Source: Hymenopellis radicata (Eukaryota; Basidiomycota; Agaricomycetes; Agaricales; Physalacriaceae). From it: a stretch of DNA of 64,000 nt. Position 1 is the stretch's first letter; each line of letters begins with the position of its first letter. The notes below the pieces were generated by a model. That model was not told the DNA's origin and searched no databases. It was given only the letters and a program-made list of their open reading frames with translations. Made by a program: the position numbers and the translations under genes. Shown in pieces: positions 24,027 through 34,199 of this stretch. The stretch covers positions 1 to 64,000 of the forward strand of contig JADNRX010000113.1 of NCBI GenBank assembly GCA_015501595.1. Direction: 5' to 3'.

Positions 24027-25763
24027 CTTGGAAGGCAGCAATGGTGAAAGCATGTAAAGTATATTTGTATAAAACATATCGGCTAGTTCAAAATTCGGCT
24101 GGGAGAGATGCGGGCATGATGTTCTATAGTATATGACGATGAGTGATGCTCAGAACCCAGAATCGAATAAACTCACTCAGATCTCAAGTGCGGCGACTTC
24201 TGCATCGAGTAGGGAGGAAGGATGACACGGCATGTTTTGGCGGCGCTCCTACAATGAAGTGGCAAGTTAAGATCACCTGAGCGGTGCAAACGAGGGTAAG
24301 AAACTTACCGTTCCACAAGCGAGACCGGTAGAATAACACTGGAGAGGGAGTCGTGTACGGGATCTAGACATGTTTAAGTGGTAGCACGGAAGAGGAATTC
24401 TCGAAAGTATTACTTCACGCCAATGTCACGAACAATCAACTCGGATTGCTATAGCCTGTGAAATGCGCATTAGAAACCGAAACAATGCACATTGACGCGT
24501 AAATCATTGCCAACATGATCCAATGGAAAGCTCAAAACCTGTCCGGAAAGAATCAGCACGGCAACAATCGGAAGGCAGGACGAACACACTAACGATTCCA
24601 CTCGAGCTTCACACTCATCGCACTCCTTGTGTCGTTCCAAGTACGAAGCTCGCAAACATCCCAGGTCCCGTGCACAGCAACACAGCGAGGTCAACAAATA
24701 TCCGCGGCACCTTCCCGCGAAGCTCACCACCAATACGGCCGATAACTGCAGGGTGACTAAGTGTCGGAGTGTACCGTACTGGGACTCGCTTCGTCGGGCG
24801 GTTGGGTAAGAATACTTCCATCAAACCCCAAGAATCGTGGCTCTCTGCTAGTGTTGTGTGTGTGGGGAGGGACGTCTGTGGCTAGGTGATGGTTAAACCG
24901 GGGAGGTGTGTTCGGAAGGCGACGGCGCAATCTAAGATCTTGTGAGATGTCAAACGATGGGATATGACGATGGAGTCACATGCGAAGACACCACAGAGGA
25001 ATGGTATGGTATGATCATATGTCTGTAGAATGATAAAATGAGATTTAGAGTATGGCGGAAAGGCAATGAGACTTACCATCACACTCGTGGACGCGAGAGT
25101 TATCCGCACACTTCGTGAGGTAGACACGACGGTCAAGGAGATGATGAGCGTCATTGTCGTAGCGCGGTCACCCGTTGGTTGAATAGAGGGAGGCTGCTTG
25201 AGGGGAAGACGGCGCAGAGATGATGGGCGTTGGAAAGATGGGGAATATCCGCAACCTACAGCCCATTTATACGCCTTGACCCAGGCACGAAAAACAATAA
25301 GCAACAAAAAGAGCTATGGGAATGGTGATGGTCAATGCAAAAATGCAGGGAGCCTGCGATGGCCGTGGAATGCATCAACGAATAAGCCAAAGAGAGAACA
25401 ATTGCAGAGATTTTTGGTGTGGGTCCTGCATTCTGGAAGGGAAAAAGGAACAGAGCCACAAAATGAACGGGTAAACGACTCGTGTCCCTCGCCAAAGAAG
25501 TAGTCGATAGAGTCAAGGAGGTATCATTCAGCATTCTCTCCAAGTTTCAAGTGAATCGGAGCAGATCCTGTCAAGGTGCTTGAGAGATACGCGACTGTGG
25601 CGCCGTCAGGCGGAAACAAGCGGTCTGATCGAGTACTTCCGGCGGCGGGGTAAACAGGTTAACTAATCCCATTTTTTGCGAACCAGCACGACCCGAGTGT
25701 GAACAAAAATAGTAGGCAAGGATGGAGGAGAGAGAACAGGATGCGGAGGTTCGGTCCGGTATC
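24027..25763 (-). repeat. Left arm of a large inverted repeat
   Basis: This arm is the reverse complement of 27208-28917, seen by matching line by line from the inner end (AGATACCGGACCGAACCTCC on the minus strand) to the outer end (TTTACATGCTTTCACCAT). I judge identity to be roughly nine bases in ten, with scattered substitutions and short indels, including about 30 bp present only in this arm near 25570-25600. It faces outward from the PhzF-like gene and has its own TATA-like GTATAAATG (minus strand, about 25263-25271) and an intron with a GTAAGT donor near 25070. Confidence 0.9.
24615..24824 (-). CDS. Small frame kept in the left arm
   Basis: A 69-codon frame whose right-arm counterpart is 28125-28334. 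Both are open over the full length and differ only in a few residues (GMFASFVLG here, GMFVGFVLG there). It has a hydrophobic stretch (IFVDLAVLLCTGPGMF). It may be an exon of a duplicated multi-exon gene. No family was recognised. Confidence 0.35.
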   Translation of the reverse strand: MMEVFLPNRPTKRVPVRYTPTLSHPAVIGRIGGELRGKVPRIFVDLAVLLCTGPGMFASFVLGTTQGVR

Positions 25764-26109
25764 TACCTGTCGGACTTTGAAAAACATTGATCAAGGCTTC
25801 CGTACGCGCACCACTGTTCTTCCGGATAGACACTCATGGTCTTCGTCCAACGGACTGAGCTTAGACTGGGTCCCTGTGGCCTGGCATTCAACGTTCAACA
25901 TGCATCGAAATCGTTCGTGGCATTCGGCCGGACTCACACAGCAGTCGGAGCCGATTATATTCGTTCACATGGAACACACCTTTTCCTCATCTCATTCTGA
26001 TTTGCTTATATCGGCCCACTTTTGAACGTGTCTGACTCAGCACACAAAATGACTCGACTTTGACGCCATTTATAACGTCTTTACGACCTACTGTATCCGT
26101 ATCTCTTCA
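25764..26109 (+). promoter_or_regulatory. Upstream region of the PhzF-like gene
   Basis: A 346-bp unique segment between the left arm and the start codon. TTTATAA at 26069-26075, 34 bp before the ATG, is a possible TATA element. No binding sites were recognised. Confidence 0.4.
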
Positions 26110-27084
26110 ATGAAGCTTGAGTACACGACTCTCGACGTCTTCACCCAGGAAAAGCTCTGTGGCAATCAGCTCGCTATCGTTCGCGTCCCAGCCGCGCTTC
26201 GCGATCAGCTGAGCGAGGAACAGAAGCAAAAGATCGCGACAGAGTTCAATTTCCCTGAGATTGTCTTCCTTCATGAAGCCACAGCGGATGATGAAGTCGT
26301 AGACTACGACATCTTCACCGTTAAGGCGCGCATTGCCTTTGCAGGACGTAGGTTTCCTTATTGTTTCCAGAATTCATATTGATTGTGTACTTTTGAAAGA
26401 TCCTACTATCGGCGCAGCGGTCTATGTCATGAAGCACGCGCGTGCCTCTTTCCCTTCACTCAAATCTATTCGAACCCTTGCCGGCGTCGTGCCTATCGCG
26501 TTCGACGCGAGCACCTCGATTGCCTCCGTCTCCGTTCCACACAATATCCATATTCACGCGACGCGCCTACCTCACCCCATTCCGTCGCCCAATGGACCGG
26601 CAACCGTCCCTCTGGTCTCCATAGTCAAGGGAATGACGTTCATCTGCGTCCCTCTCACTTCTCTGGAAGCCCTTGGGAGCGTTTCCACCGGCCTCCTTCC
26701 CATCCCGAAGTCTATCAGGGCTTACACCTCGACACATTTGACGGTTGGAACGTCGGGTTCACGGGGACGTTCTACTATGTCGATCTGGGCTTGGATCCCG
26801 AAGATCAGTCCAAGCGCCTGCTTCGTACGAGAAGCATTGGGAGGGCTGAGGATTACGGCACGGGGAGCGCAAGCTCTGGCTTGTGTTGTTATTTGAGTCT
26901 TTTGGAGGACAAAGAGAAGGGAGCTGGGCCGTTTGAGTTTCACCTTGTTCAGGGAGTCGAGGTGGGGAGAAGGTGTGATATTTTTGTGAGTGTCACGAGG
27001 ACGGAGGATGGCCAGAGTATCGAGGATGTTCAGCTGAGAGGAACGGCTGTGAAGGTTATGGAAGGGATTATCGATTTCGACTAG
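26110..27084 (+). CDS. PhzF-like (diaminopimelate-epimerase-fold) protein
   Basis: Cytosolic enzyme-like protein of the phenazine-biosynthesis PhzF family, which has the diaminopimelate epimerase fold; substrate unknown. Exon 1 (26110-26347) encodes FTQEKLCGNQLAIVRVP and FNFPEIVFLHE, which carries the family's catalytic glutamate position. A 52-bp intron (26348-26399) splits the histidine codon of IAFAGHPTIGAAVYV. Exon 2 continues to about 26690 (TSLEALGSV), then the homology moves to another frame: LHLDTFDGWNVGFTGTFYYV, EDYGTGSASSGL (the ATGSA-type phosphate-loop motif) and LRGTAVKVMEG, with the stop at 27082-27084. The shift needs either a very short 38-nt intron (GTTTCC...TATCAG) or a real frameshift near 26700. 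The gene is the single-copy spacer of the inverted repeat. Confidence 0.82.
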
Positions 27085-27207
27085 GATGCCGACGGAGCTG
27101 AAGCACTATGACATTTGTTGTACTTCATACGTGTACATCGGAAACACGGAGATCTAAGATAAGATGGAAAAGGCTGGGCTCTGAGAAGGGCATGATACTA
27201 GCTGCCG

Positions 27208-28917
27208 GATACCGGACCGAAGCTCCGCATCTGTTTTCTCTCCTCCATTACAACTCCATTATTTTCTTTCGCGCTCGGCGTCCTGCTGGTTCGCAAAAAA
27301 ACGGGATTAGTTAACCTGTTTACCCACCGCCGTGAATACTCATCATCAGACCGTTTGTTTTCGCCTGACGGCGCCACTCTGCCCCGATTCACTTGAAACT
27401 TGGAGAGTATGCTGAATGATACCTCCTTGACTCTATCGACTACTTCTTTGGCGAGGGACACGAGTCGTTCACCTGTTCATTTTGTGGCTCTGTTACAGAT
27501 GGGGCCTTGTCCTTACGGAATGCAGGACCCACACCAAGAATCTCTGCAATTGTTCTCTCTTTGGCTTATTCATTGATGCATTCCACGGCCATCACAGGCT
27601 CCCTGCATTTTTACATTGAACATCACCATTCCCATAGCTCTTTTTGTTGCTTATTGTTTTTCGTGCCTTGGTCAAGGCGTATAAATGGCTGTAGGTTGCG
27701 GATATTCCCTATCTTTCCAACGCCCATCATCTCTGCGCCGTCTTCTCCTCAAGCAGCCTCCCTCTATTCAACCAACGGGTAACCGCGCTACGACGATGAC
27801 GCTCGTCATCTCCTTGACCGTCGTGTCTACCTCACGAAGTGTGCGGATGACTCTCGCGTCCACGAGTGTGATGGTGAGTCTCATTGCCTTTCCGCCATAC
27901 TCTAAATCTCATTTTATCATTCTACAGACATATGATCATACCATGTCATTCCTCTGTGGCGTCTTCGCATGTGACTCCATCGTCCTATCCCTCGTTTGAC
28001 ATCTCACAAGATCTTAGATTGCGCCGTCCTCTTCCGAACATACCTCCCCGGTTTAACCATCACCTAGCCACAGACGTCCCTCCCCACACACACAACACCA
28101 GCAGAGAGCCACGATTCTTGGGGTTTGATGGAAGTATTCTTACCCAACCGCCCGACGAAGCGAGTCCCAGTACGGTACACTCCGACACTTAGTCACCCTG
28201 CAGTTATCGGCCGTATTGGTGGTGAGCTTCGCGGGAAGGCGCCGCGGATATTTGTTGACCTCGCTGTGTTGCTGTGCACGGGACCTGGGATGTTTGTGGG
28301 CTTCGTGCTTGGCAGGACACAAGGAGTGCGATGAGTGTCAAACTCGAGTGGAATCGTTGGTGTGTTCGTCCTGTCTTCCGACTGTTGCCGTGCTGATTTT
28401 CGGACAGGTTTTGAGTTTCCATTGGATCATGTTGGCAATGATTTACGCGTCAATGTGCATTGATCGGTTTCTCATGCACATTTCACAGGCGATAGCAATC
28501 CGAGTTGATTGTTCGTGACATTGGCGTGACGTAAGTACTTTCGAGAATTTCTCTGCCGTGCTACCACTTAAACATGTCTAGGTCCCATCGCGACTCCCTC
28601 TCCAATCTCAGTGTTATTCTACCAGTGGAACGGTAAGTTTCTTACCCTCGTTTGCACCACTGTGATCTTAACTTGGCACTTCATTCTAGGAGCACCGCCA
28701 AAACATCCAGTGTCATCCTTCCTCCCTACTCGATCCAGAAGTCGCCGCACTTGAGATCTGAGTGAGTGAGTTATTATTCGATTCTGGGTTCTGAGCATCA
28801 CTAATCGTCATATACTATAGAACATCATGGCCGCATCTCTGCCAGTCGAATTTTGAACTAGCCAATATGTTTTATGCAAATATACTTTACATGCTTTCAC
28901 CATCACTGCCTTTCAAG
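27208..28917 (+). repeat. Right arm of a large inverted repeat
   Basis: Mirror copy of 24027-25763. A TATA-like GTATAAATG is at 27679-27687. A GT..AG intron at 27874-27927, with CTAAAT as a possible branch site, is conserved in the left arm, as is another intron at about 28632-28689. Each arm therefore seems to be an outward-facing multi-exon transcription unit. I could not build a long protein: after splicing, the frames differ between arms because of small indels (one near 27990). Confidence 0.9.
28125..28334 (+). CDS. Small frame kept in the right arm
   Basis: Counterpart of 24615-24824 on the other arm. It encodes VFLPNRPTKRVPVRYTPTL followed by a hydrophobic segment. Codon choice looks coding. 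Whether it is a complete protein or an exon is unclear. Confidence 0.35.
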   Translation: MMEVFLPNRPTKRVPVRYTPTLSHPAVIGRIGGELRGKAPRIFVDLAVLLCTGPGMFVGFVLGRTQGVR

Positions 28918-29124
28918 AGAGTTACGAAGGATTAACACAATTGTCATTGGTTATAAAAAACCCGCAGAATGAGCTGGAATTTGGGTATGTTCAATTGGGT
29001 CTTGTAAATATCGCTGAGCTTGGGACCGGGAGCTCTAGTCCCGCTGGCCATCAACGAAGCCCATGAACGGCTCCGTGTTGACAGCGACGACTCAATTTAG
29101 TGTGACTTCCTTTCCACCTTCATC

Positions 29125-29968
29125 ATGAAGGCATCTGCCAGCGTGTTTCTCCTAGTCCTTTTCTTCGTGTGGTCAGTCCAGGCATTTTCGTTCGACGACA
29201 TTGTAAAATCTGTCTCCAGTACGTTTTCCTCCAATTTCGTTTTCCCTTTTGAGTCATCATCGCCAGATGCCTGGTCTGATGTCGAAAAATCTGTCTCCGG
29301 TACGTCCAACTCTCCTGCACTTCATTTTGGCCCTTCTTCATAAGATTACCAGGTGCCTGGTCCAGGCCTGGTCCGAGGTCGAAAAGGCCCCCTTCTGGAC
29401 TGACGTGCAGCACGAAGCACATAAAGTCGAGGAGGCGGGGAAGCATCTATGGAGCGATATTGAGCATACAGCTGATGGCGCGTTGAAAGACGTGGAGGCT
29501 TTCGCCGCGGGCTTCAAGCAGGACTTCGAGAGCCTTCAGAAACCAATGAGAGACGTCATCTCTAGCACCACTTCCCTGCATAAATCCCTCTCCGCCGGCG
29601 AAGTGTCCCTCCCCGCTCTCACCGACGCGCTCTCCATCTTATTTGACGGCATCGTACGCGAGCTCGAAGTGATGTCCCCCCCGCCGTCTGAGGCCCCCGG
29701 CCACGACGAGCGACAGGCGGCCTGGGATCACGCTATGGCCACCCTGGGAGACGCGACCGTCGGTCTGCTTGTTGATAAATTCCATCTTCCCGCGAATGAA
29801 ATGAGGGAGCATTGGAACGCGATTAGTGCGGCGAAGGGGAGCGTTCTGTTCACCGTCGTGGACCTCGCGGTGCAGCACCCCGATATTGTGAAGATTGCTG
29901 TTGGGATTCTTATAATAGAGGCTGTCGTCCCTCTCACTTTGCAGGGGGCAAATAAAAGCAACTGCTAA
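29125..29968 (+). CDS. Secreted or membrane-associated protein, frame broken by an 11-bp duplication
   Basis: Exon 1 (29125-29218) begins MKASASVFLLVLFFVWSVQA, a clear signal peptide. Exon 2 is only 33 bp (29267-29299; AWSDVEKSVS) and exon 3 starts at 29353, with GT..AG introns between. Exon 3 continues AWSEVEKAPFWTDVQHEAH to a long helical region (LWSDIEHTADGALKDVEAF, FKQDFESLQKPM) and ends with a hydrophobic segment (IVKIAVGILIIEAVVPLTL) near the stop at 29966-29968. The phases of exons 2 and 3 do not agree. CCTGGTCCAGG is followed at once by CCTGGTCCGAGG (29357-29379), and removing one 11-bp copy would restore the frame. The C-terminal hydrophobic part faintly recalls ISG12-type proteins, but it stops just before AT-rich DNA and may be truncated. 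Confidence 0.6.
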
Positions 29969-30324
29969 ATAGATAGCTAAATATATAGATAAATTTATAA
30001 TTTATCAAATAAATTACATTCTAATAAATTATATATTTTTCCTTTGCTAAATTAAGTGCATCAAACTTGTATTTCCTACTTGAACATAATAATATTTATA
30101 TTCATCGAAATTTTAGCCCAAAAAATATTTTTTGTATATTTTAAATACAAATTTCAGAAAATATAAAAACTCTAAACTGTAAGTAGCCAAAAATCTGGTC
30201 AATTTTTAGATTTAGACTTAAATTTTGTATATTGTAATAATTCCCTTTATGATCTGATAAAGAAATAACTAAATTTTGCCTTTGACCTCTGTGAAATAAT
30301 AAATTTAGCGCTAGAAAAAATAAA
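29969..30324. other. AT-rich segment
   Basis: The base composition changes sharply at the end of the preceding gene: long A/T stretches (ATAGATAGCTAAATATATAG) with almost no G or C for about 350 bp. No gene is visible. It may be inserted DNA or an old transposon edge. Confidence 0.6.
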
Positions 30325-30440
30325 TGGGCGCTCAGAGGGCGCTCAGAGGATGCCCAGAGGGCACTTAGAGGGCACTCAGAGGGCACTCAGAGGATGTACT
30401 AAGGGCACTTAAAGGACATACTAAGGGCATTGTAAGGGTG
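30325..30440 (+). repeat. Short tandem repeat (GGGCACTCAGA-like)
   Basis: About ten imperfect copies of an 11-12 bp unit (GGGCGCTCAGA, GGGCACTTAGA, GGGCACTCAGA, GGATGTACTAA), decaying towards the right edge. Confidence 0.7.
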
Positions 30441-30455
30441 CTATGTGGGCCTTGA

Positions 30456-30971
30456 TTGGCCCTCCTCATTACATTCTGTCCCGAACCAATCTGTGTTCTC
30501 GACATAAAACCCCTCAAAAGCAATGATCATTTCATCATATCCACACATACATACTCATACCTCCTATACCGCTTCCTCTCCGGCATATCCATTCAATCGG
30601 TACTCCCGTCGACTCCATCGAGAAGCCAGAAAAGGGTGGTATTGGCGCTCTGTCAAAGGTGTTTTCCCCCGCCGCCTCATTTTGGGACGAGAGTGGACCT
30701 GTATCCTCCGCCTATGAACGAACGGCTTGGGAAATCGAACAAAACGGAGCGCTTGTTCAAGTCACTCAGGCTGCTCCAAGTCGCAAACGTCGCTCGAACT
30801 ACGCTGCTTGAAACCGTTGATCCAGCGCTAATCGATAATCCCTCCCCCACAAATTCGCTCGCCTGGCTGTGCAATTTCGCGTTTCGCATTTGGAATCAAG
30901 CCCTTCTGCAACGTGCTGTACGACTCGCACACGCGTATGCCCTGCGTAAGGCGGTTTGTTTGTTTGTTTGA
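30456..30971 (+). CDS. Hypothetical 171-aa frame
   Basis: An uninterrupted plus-strand frame after the tandem repeat. The later part (FKSLRLLQVANVARTTLLE, SLAWLCNFAFRIWNQALLQ) looks protein-like, while the first part does not. No family was recognised. It could be an exon remnant. Confidence 0.25.
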   Translation: MALLITFCPEPICVLDIKPLKSNDHFIISTHTYSYLLYRFLSGISIQSVLPSTPSRSQKRVVLALCQRCFPPPPHFGTRVDLYPPPMNERLGKSNKTERLFKSLRLLQVANVARTTLLETVDPALIDNPSPTNSLAWLCNFAFRIWNQALLQRAVRLAHAYALRKAVCLFV

Positions 30972-31681
30972 GCGGGGGTGTCGGTAACCTGGTCTCAGCT
31001 CCGTCGGTCTCTTCACAACCGCCCTACTCGAAATGTAAGGCTGAGGATATAGTAGTGAACCATCAAGACAACCGTACAGAGAACATGTGGTAAAGCCCAG
31101 CCCAGTGTCCCGAGATTTTGGCAGTTAGGAGGCCTTCGCTCAGCCACGAGCACAGCGGCGAAGGTTACTGCTCCCTTTTTGAGGATGCGGTGTGATCGCT
31201 GGGATGGTGGCCGAGACAATCTATTCGGTGTGTTTTGAGTCCCTTCAAGTCGAATGCCGAGGACCGTAGGACGATGTTTGGATAAGAGTCCGCCGTTTGG
31301 CGGGAACATTCCAGATGTCGCTTGCTATCGCGGGCTCGAGAAAGCTGTTTCGCATCTCTGTGGCCGCTTGGTGGGGGTGGCAGCAATGTCTCAACTTTTA
31401 ACTGTTCGGACCGGGAGCACAGGTTCTTGCAATACCGCCAGCTGGGCAGCAATCTTGATGTTCTCCATGGGGGCGGTTGGAGCGTGATATAGGCAGCATA
31501 TATGTCATCAGCGCGACTTGACTTACCCTGAAGGACTTTGGAAAGTGAGATGAATCATGAGTGAAGCACTTACTCAATGGTATTCACAGACGCGCATTCT
31601 CTAAGCTGATCATCAGCCAGAATCGTCCTCAGTAGTGTGCTCAATATAATATATTAACTCGTAAACTGAGATGTAACATGT
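30972..31681. other. No confident gene
   Basis: A minus-strand frame at 31165-31452 contains LKVETLLPPPPSGHRDAKQL but does not link to a start or domain. Nothing else is recognisable. Confidence 0.3.
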
Positions 31682-31906
31682 AACTCATCACCCGCTGATC
31701 GCCGCTCTTAATCGGGCCGATCCCACCGAGTACAAACAGGGAACAACAGATCGACGAACATATTTCTCCTAATTCTACACTGCCTCTCTCCTCACCGCAC
31801 TTGCGGCCAAAAGTCTGGCAGTGCACTGGTTGACTTACCTGCCAGTCTCAGGGAGGCATCCTACCCAGCTGTTGCAGTAACACCGAGGACCCGCTCGTCG
31901 CCCGCT
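31682..31906 (+). repeat. 225-bp repeat, left copy
   Basis: Almost the whole segment is the reverse complement of 53863-54090. Shared blocks include CGCCGCTCTTAATCGGGCCG, ATATTTCTCCTAATTCTACA and CTCAGGGAGGCATCCTACCC. It starts CTCATCACCCGCT and ends CTCGTCGCCCGCT; these edge motifs are in direct, not inverted, orientation. It has no coding capacity. Confidence 0.88.
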
Positions 31907-32359
31907 GACTAGACCGCCATTCCATCATGCCTCAACCCAGGCTCAATGTCGTGGAGGACGAGTCAGCCCAACACCAGGCGGCATTTCTGGGAAACATCAC
32001 CATCGACAATTTTCGCGGCATCCAGACGGGGGCGAGGGAACATCGCACGGTCACTGGATACAAGATGGGGGACTTAGGCTGCCATTTTTATTCATGGCTC
32101 TTGACACGTCGCTAATAACCGTGGCAGTGCTCTCTCCAACCTGTACCACTTCTACTCTCTCGCACAAATATGTCGAACAATTCTCCAATGGTACAATGCC
32201 CCTTTGATTCAACACTTCTGTGACCATCTCGCTCGGTCCCGCTTACCTTCAACTTAAAAATATCCTTAACGAGAACGATCCTACTCATGTTGCGGTATCA
32301 AGAGGCATTTCCGGGAGGAGACCTTCACTAGGAGAGTATCTAGAACGCCATGGGTCTCC

Positions 32360-32873
32360 TTATGTGAACATGGGGTACTCGTCATTTATCTTGCTATAGG
32401 TAACGAGTTCCGTGGATTCCACATTTGTTTCCGTGATGTTGCGCATGGCCGTATTCGGATTGTCATGTCGAGAAATAAGGTGTAAGTGTACTCCCTCGGA
32501 GCCTGTCTTGATAGTAATGACCACATCGGGGAGGTGGCTTTGAGTATGTTTTACGTCTTCCAAGCGGGATAGTGTGTCTTGAGGTGCTCGACCAGCTGTA
32601 GATAGATTCCCGGCAAGTTTTCAAAATTGGTCGATATGTAAAAATCTTACGCGGAACGATTCCAACGTTTTACAGCTTGCTCCCAGATTGGTCCAGACTC
32701 TCCGGAAAATGCTGGATCGGTACACATAAGGGTTGCAAATAGTCGCCGCTCCCAGTATGCACGGTGAGGACCGCGTATCGTGTTCGCTGCTTCGAAGCAA
32801 GATAGGTGTACTTCTTTGGCCGCTCACTGTCCATCAGGAAAAGTGGTCCTGCCATTGAGGAGACCCAGGCCAA
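32360..32873 (-). pseudogene. Degraded coding remnant (unknown family)
   Basis: Several minus-strand pieces in different frames read like parts of one protein: FENLPGIYLQLVEHLKTHY (~32580-32635), DVVITIKTGSEGVHLHLI (~32480-32540) and ASCKTLESFRVRF (~32650-32690). The last two recall the C-terminal parts of basidiomycete F-box/LRR proteins, but an F-box was not found. Frame changes between them indicate decay. Confidence 0.35.
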
Positions 32874-32960
32874 CTATAGGGCATATAGTTGCCCTAGGAC
32901 GTACAAGTCCAGAATCCTGACAGGTTGCTGTAAGCCACAGTCCACGGGTGCCCCATTCCT

Positions 32961-33240
32961 AAGTCAACCTCAAGTCAACCTGAGCTGACTTGAGTCACCC
33001 TGAGCATACCTCATGCTAACTAAGAACTAACCATAGGATACCCAGGCAAGCTTAAGATGCATCTACATGTAGATGAATTCACCCACTGCAGCCTCAATTC
33101 AATGCATGGTAACATGACCTAAATCAAGAGCCAGAACACCATATATCTATAAATGCAACAGTAGTAGATCATTACACTACAGCCTGATTAGAGAATGTTA
33201 CAATATTCATTCATTCTATTCTGCGGTCATTCTTATGCCC
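32961..33240. repeat. AAGTCAA-rich segment with palindromes, LTR-like
   Basis: AAGTCAACCTCAAGTCAACC is followed by a hairpin (CTCAAGTCA at 32969-32977, TGACTTGAG at 32986-32994) and a perfect 16-bp palindrome CATCTACATGTAGATG at 33060-33075. A TATA-like TATCTATAAATG follows near 33145. The mix resembles a retroelement LTR or subterminal transposon DNA. A related AAGTTGA-rich segment lies at 37577-37670. Confidence 0.4.
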
Positions 33241-33539
33241 ATAGTGTAGTCATCCTCACACTGCAGCATGGCGTAGTCGTCCTCGTCTCATGTCGAGATC
33301 GTCTGTCCGTTCCGTGTAACGTAGTCGTAGTCGTCCCGTCTCATGTCGTGTCAAGGTCGTAATCGCACTTGTAGTCGTAGTCATCGTCGTCCTCGTTTCG
33401 TAGTTGTCCTCATGCTCATCCCATTGTTGGGTCGTCACCGAACCGTCAGAGCACACAAGATGCCTGAGCCTACTCGTCCACCTTGTCGGGGCCGGCTTAT
33501 CCTCGTTATCTGGGAGTGCTCGTCCAGGTTGTGTGATGT

Positions 33540-34110
33540 CCTCGTCCGAGTGATGGTATTATCATCCGGGTTACGGTGTCCTCCTCTGGGTTATGGTGTG
33601 TCGTGCGTTGTCCTCGCCCGGATCGTGCGTTGTCCTCGTCCAGATTGCGCGGTGATCCCATCACAGTGGTGCGGTGTCCTTGTCCCAGTCGTGGTTGTCC
33701 TCGTCTGAGTCGTGCGGTGGCCTCGCCCAGATTGCGCGGTGATCCCGTCACAGTGGTGCGGCGTCCTTGTCCCAGTTGTGGTTGTCCTCGTCCTAGTCGT
33801 GCTTTATCCTCGTCCCAGTCATGTGTTGTCCTCGGTCGGGTTGTGCGGCGTCCTCGTTCCAGTTGTGGTTGTCCTCGTCCCAGTCGTGCTTTATCCTCGT
33901 CCGGGGTTAGTTGTCCTCGCTCGGGTGCGGCGTCCTTGTTCCAGTCGTGTGTTGTCCTCGTCCCAGTCGTGCTTTATCCTCGTCCGGGTTGTGGGTTGTC
34001 CTCGCTCGGGTTGTGCGGCGTCCTCGTCCCGGTCGTGTTTTGTCCTCGTCCCGGTCTTGCAATGCCCTCGTCCATGTTGTGCGGGTTCTTGTCCACGTCA
34101 GCCTATGAGC
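33540..34110 (+). repeat. 22-bp minisatellite
   Basis: Roughly 25 imperfect copies of a 22-bp unit of the type GTCCTCGTCCCAGTCGTGYTTT. Because 22 is not a multiple of three, all three plus-strand frames stay open in turn, giving false long frames (33576-34178 and 33712-34245). GTCGT/CCTCGTC-rich sequence extends left to about 33260. Confidence 0.85.
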
Positions 34111-34199
34111 GGTCCATGTCATCTGAGCGACTATTTCCTGTACCGGCAGTCAGCACAAAAAAGAGAGCACAATACTAACACACCATCCCATGCATGCAT

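Noticed and set aside
26333..26896. A 187-codon plus-strand frame as a separate gene
   Set aside because: Its first part is exon 2 of the PhzF-like gene; the rest is out of phase after the frame change.
24027..28917. RIP-like (C-to-T) mutation between the inverted arms
   Set aside because: A few differences are transitions, but many are transversions or indels on both strands, so no directional pattern was established by eye.
30325..30440. CRISPR-like array
   Set aside because: Units of 11-12 bp follow each other without spacers, and the genome is eukaryotic; it is a plain tandem repeat.
31682..31906. Simple MITE with terminal inverted repeats
   Set aside because: The edge motifs CTCATCACCCGCT and CTCGTCGCCCGCT are in direct orientation, so the unit lacks true terminal inverted repeats.
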